Source: Alphaproteobacteria bacterium (GTDB lineage Bacteria; Pseudomonadota; Alphaproteobacteria; Rhizobiales; Xanthobacteraceae). Taken from it: 6,212 bases of DNA. The stretch lies in assembly GCA_005883445.1 (NCBI GenBank), contig VAZL01000387.1, positions 1 through 6,212 on the forward strand. Direction: 5' to 3'. The translations under genes were made by a program, and so were the position numbers. This document shows positions 4,607-6,212 of the stretch, piece after piece; the stretch's first letter is position 1; each line of letters begins with the position of its first letter. A model generated the notes under the pieces. That model saw nothing but the letters and a program-made list of their open reading frames with translations. It did not search any database and was not told where the DNA came from.

Positions 4607-6181
4607 ATGAAGTCCGAGGACGTCATTGCTGCGAAAGGACGGCCGTTCACGGGCGCGGAATATCTCGCCAGTCTACGCGACGGGCGCGACGTCTACATTT
4701 ACGGCGAGCGGGTCGACGATGTGACCACGCATCCCGCGTTCCGCAACGCGGCGCGCTCGATCGCGCGGCTCTACGACGCCTTGCATGACGCCAAGACCAA
4801 GGAGCTGCTCACCTCGCCGACCGATACCGGTTCGGGCGGCTACACCCACAAATTCTTCCGCGCCGCACGCTCGGGTGAAGAGCTCATCGCGCAACGTGAT
4901 GCGATCGCCCAATGGGCACGTATGTCCTACGGCTGGATGGGGCGCTCGCCCGATTACAAGGCGTCGCTGATGAACACGCTCGGGGCCAACCATCGCTTCT
5001 ACGGAAAGTTCTCGGGCAACGCTCGGGCGTGGTATCGGCGCGCACAGGAATACGTGCTGTTCATGAACCATGCGATTGTCAATCCGCCGGTCGACCGCGC
5101 CAAGGCGGCGGATCAAGTCAAGGACGTATTCATCACCATTCAGAAGGAGACCGACGCCGGCATCTACGTCTCCGGCGCCAAAGTGGTTGCGACCTCCTCC
5201 GCGCTCACCCACTACAACTTCCTCGGCCAGAATGCGGCGGTGCCCACCCACGACACCGATCTCGCGGTCATGTTCATCGCGCCGATGAACGCGCCGGGCG
5301 TCAAGCTCGTTTGCCGCGCCTCCTACGAGATGATGGCGAGCGTGATGGGCACTCCGTTTGACTATCCGCTGTCCTCGCGCTTCGACGAGAACGACGCCAT
5401 TTTCATATTCGACAACGCGTTCGTCCCGTGGGAGGACGTGCTGTTGCACCGCGATCTCGAAAAGCTCAAAACCTTTTTCCCCCAGTCGGGCTTCCTCGCC
5501 GGCTATCAGTTCCAGGGTTGCACGCGGCTCGCGGTCAAGCTCGACTTCCTGGTCGGCATCATCGCCAAGGCGCTGCGTACCACGGGCGCCGACGAGTTCC
5601 GCGGCAATCAGGCGATGCTGGGCGAGGTCATTGCTTGGCGCAATCTGTTCTGGGCTCTCACCGATGCGATGGCGGCAAAGCCCACCCCCTGGGTCGACGG
5701 CGCCGTGCTTCCCAACGTGCAATCGGGCTCGAGCTACCGGGTCTTCGCGGGCGACGCCTACGGCCGCGTCAAGGAGATCGTGGAGAAAATCATCGCCTCG
5801 GCGCTCATTTACCTTCCGTCGTCAGCCAAAGACTTCAAAAATCCCGAGATCGACAAATATCTGGCAAAATACGTCCGCGGCTCCCACGGGATCGGTTACA
5901 AGGAACGCATCAAGGTGATGAAGCTCCTCTGGGACGCGATCGGTACCGAGTTCGGCGGCCGCCACGAACTCTACGAGATGAACTACGCCGGCAATCATGA
6001 AGACATCCGCATCCAGGCGATGTGGAACGCGCGCACAAGCGGCACCCTCGATGGCATGATCGCGCTGGCGGAGCAGTGCCTCGCCGACTACGACGAGAAC
6101 GGGTGGCGCGATCCCGCCTGGCTCGACTCCGATGACGTCGCTTATCCGGGGCTCGCCGGCGTCAAGCGTGCGGCGGAATAA
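4607..6181 (+). CDS. HpaB-family flavin-dependent aromatic monooxygenase (large component)
   Basis: A complete 524-residue protein of the 4-hydroxyphenylacetate 3-monooxygenase oxygenase family (HpaB; relatives PheA-type phenol hydroxylases, chlorophenol monooxygenases, pyrrole-2-carboxylate monooxygenase). Members use FADH2 from a separate reductase and O2 to hydroxylate a phenolic or heteroaromatic ring in the cytoplasm. The N-terminal domain starts FTGAEYLASLRDGRDVYIYG (14-33) and carries RSPDYKASLMNTLG (113-126), with the family's R-x-P-D-Y substrate/flavin region. MNHAIVNPPVDR (153-164) places His155 at the expected catalytic position. The middle beta domain has GIYVSGAKVVATSSALTHYN (185-204) and FIFDNAFVPWEDVLLHRD (266-283). 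The helical C-terminal domain includes GTEFGGRHELYEMNYAG (446-462). The start at 4607 has GGAAG 9 nt upstream and fits the family N-terminus; the frame stays open to 4535. No reductase gene is visible. Family sure; substrate unknown. Confidence 0.93.
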   Translation: MKSEDVIAAKGRPFTGAEYLASLRDGRDVYIYGERVDDVTTHPAFRNAARSIARLYDALHDAKTKELLTSPTDTGSGGYTHKFFRAARSGEELIAQRDAIAQWARMSYGWMGRSPDYKASLMNTLGANHRFYGKFSGNARAWYRRAQEYVLFMNHAIVNPPVDRAKAADQVKDVFITIQKETDAGIYVSGAKVVATSSALTHYNFLGQNAAVPTHDTDLAVMFIAPMNAPGVKLVCRASYEMMASVMGTPFDYPLSSRFDENDAIFIFDNAFVPWEDVLLHRDLEKLKTFFPQSGFLAGYQFQGCTRLAVKLDFLVGIIAKALRTTGADEFRGNQAMLGEVIAWRNLFWALTDAMAAKPTPWVDGAVLPNVQSGSSYRVFAGDAYGRVKEIVEKIIASALIYLPSSAKDFKNPEIDKYLAKYVRGSHGIGYKERIKVMKLLWDAIGTEFGGRHELYEMNYAGNHEDIRIQAMWNARTSGTLDGMIALAEQCLADYDENGWRDPAWLDSDDVAYPGLAGVKRAAE

Positions 6182-6185
6182 GCGC

Positions 6186-6212
6186 AATGAGCTGGATCGA
6201 CCAACGGCCCGA
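6186..6212 (+). CDS. Start of a downstream ORF, truncated by the window edge
   Basis: ATG at 6186, 4 nt after the monooxygenase stop, with GGAA 7 nt upstream. Only MSWIDQRP is readable before the edge. The spacing suggests co-transcription with the monooxygenase. A flavin reductase partner would be a natural neighbour, but eight residues cannot identify it. Confidence 0.5.

Noticed and set aside
4673..5722. A 349-codon open frame on the minus strand
   Set aside because: It is antisense to the HpaB-family gene and follows its codon pattern; the translation is low-complexity Arg/Val/Gly/His-rich with no recognised family.

Overview
The window looks like chromosomal DNA from a high-GC alphaproteobacterium, most likely of the order Hyphomicrobiales (Bradyrhizobium/Rhodopseudomonas/Pseudolabrys-like). 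This is inferred from the GC-rich codon use, the rhizobial style of the Liv-type ABC genes (LivG with an extra segment before the Q-loop), the presence of a Bug-family binding protein, and a palindromic intergenic element that resembles one I recall from Bradyrhizobium-type genomes. No database search was possible, so the taxonomic call is tentative.

Layout. Minus strand, read right to left: livH (3907-2990), livM (2988-1594) and livG (1597-635) form a tight operon. livH and livM are separated by 1 nt, and livM and livG overlap by 4 nt (ATGA). They encode two permeases and one ATPase of a branched-chain amino acid-type (HAAT) ABC importer. The usual second ATPase (livF) and the periplasmic binding protein (livK) are not in the window. 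Downstream of livG lies a long imperfect palindrome (543-620) next to an AT-rich patch. Beyond it, still on the minus strand, is the 5' part of a Bug/TctC-type periplasmic solute-binding protein gene that runs off the left edge.

Plus strand: divergent from livH is a 27-codon gene for a hydrophobic single-span microprotein (4099-4182). It is followed by three near-identical 13-nt direct repeats that abut a 13-bp GC-rich hairpin terminator (4232-4306). After about 300 nt holding only weak regulatory candidates and a 30-codon leader-like ORF comes a complete HpaB-type flavin-dependent monooxygenase gene (4607-6181). The first few codons of another ORF begin 4 nt after its stop.

How it may fit together (inference): two kinds of small organic-acid or amino-acid binding/uptake components sit beside a two-component-type aromatic hydroxylase. 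This fits an accessory cassette for uptake and oxidation of an aromatic acid or related compound. The substrate cannot be read from the sequence. The least ordinary items are the microprotein, the direct-repeat triplet fused to the terminator, and the palindrome lying where livF would be expected.
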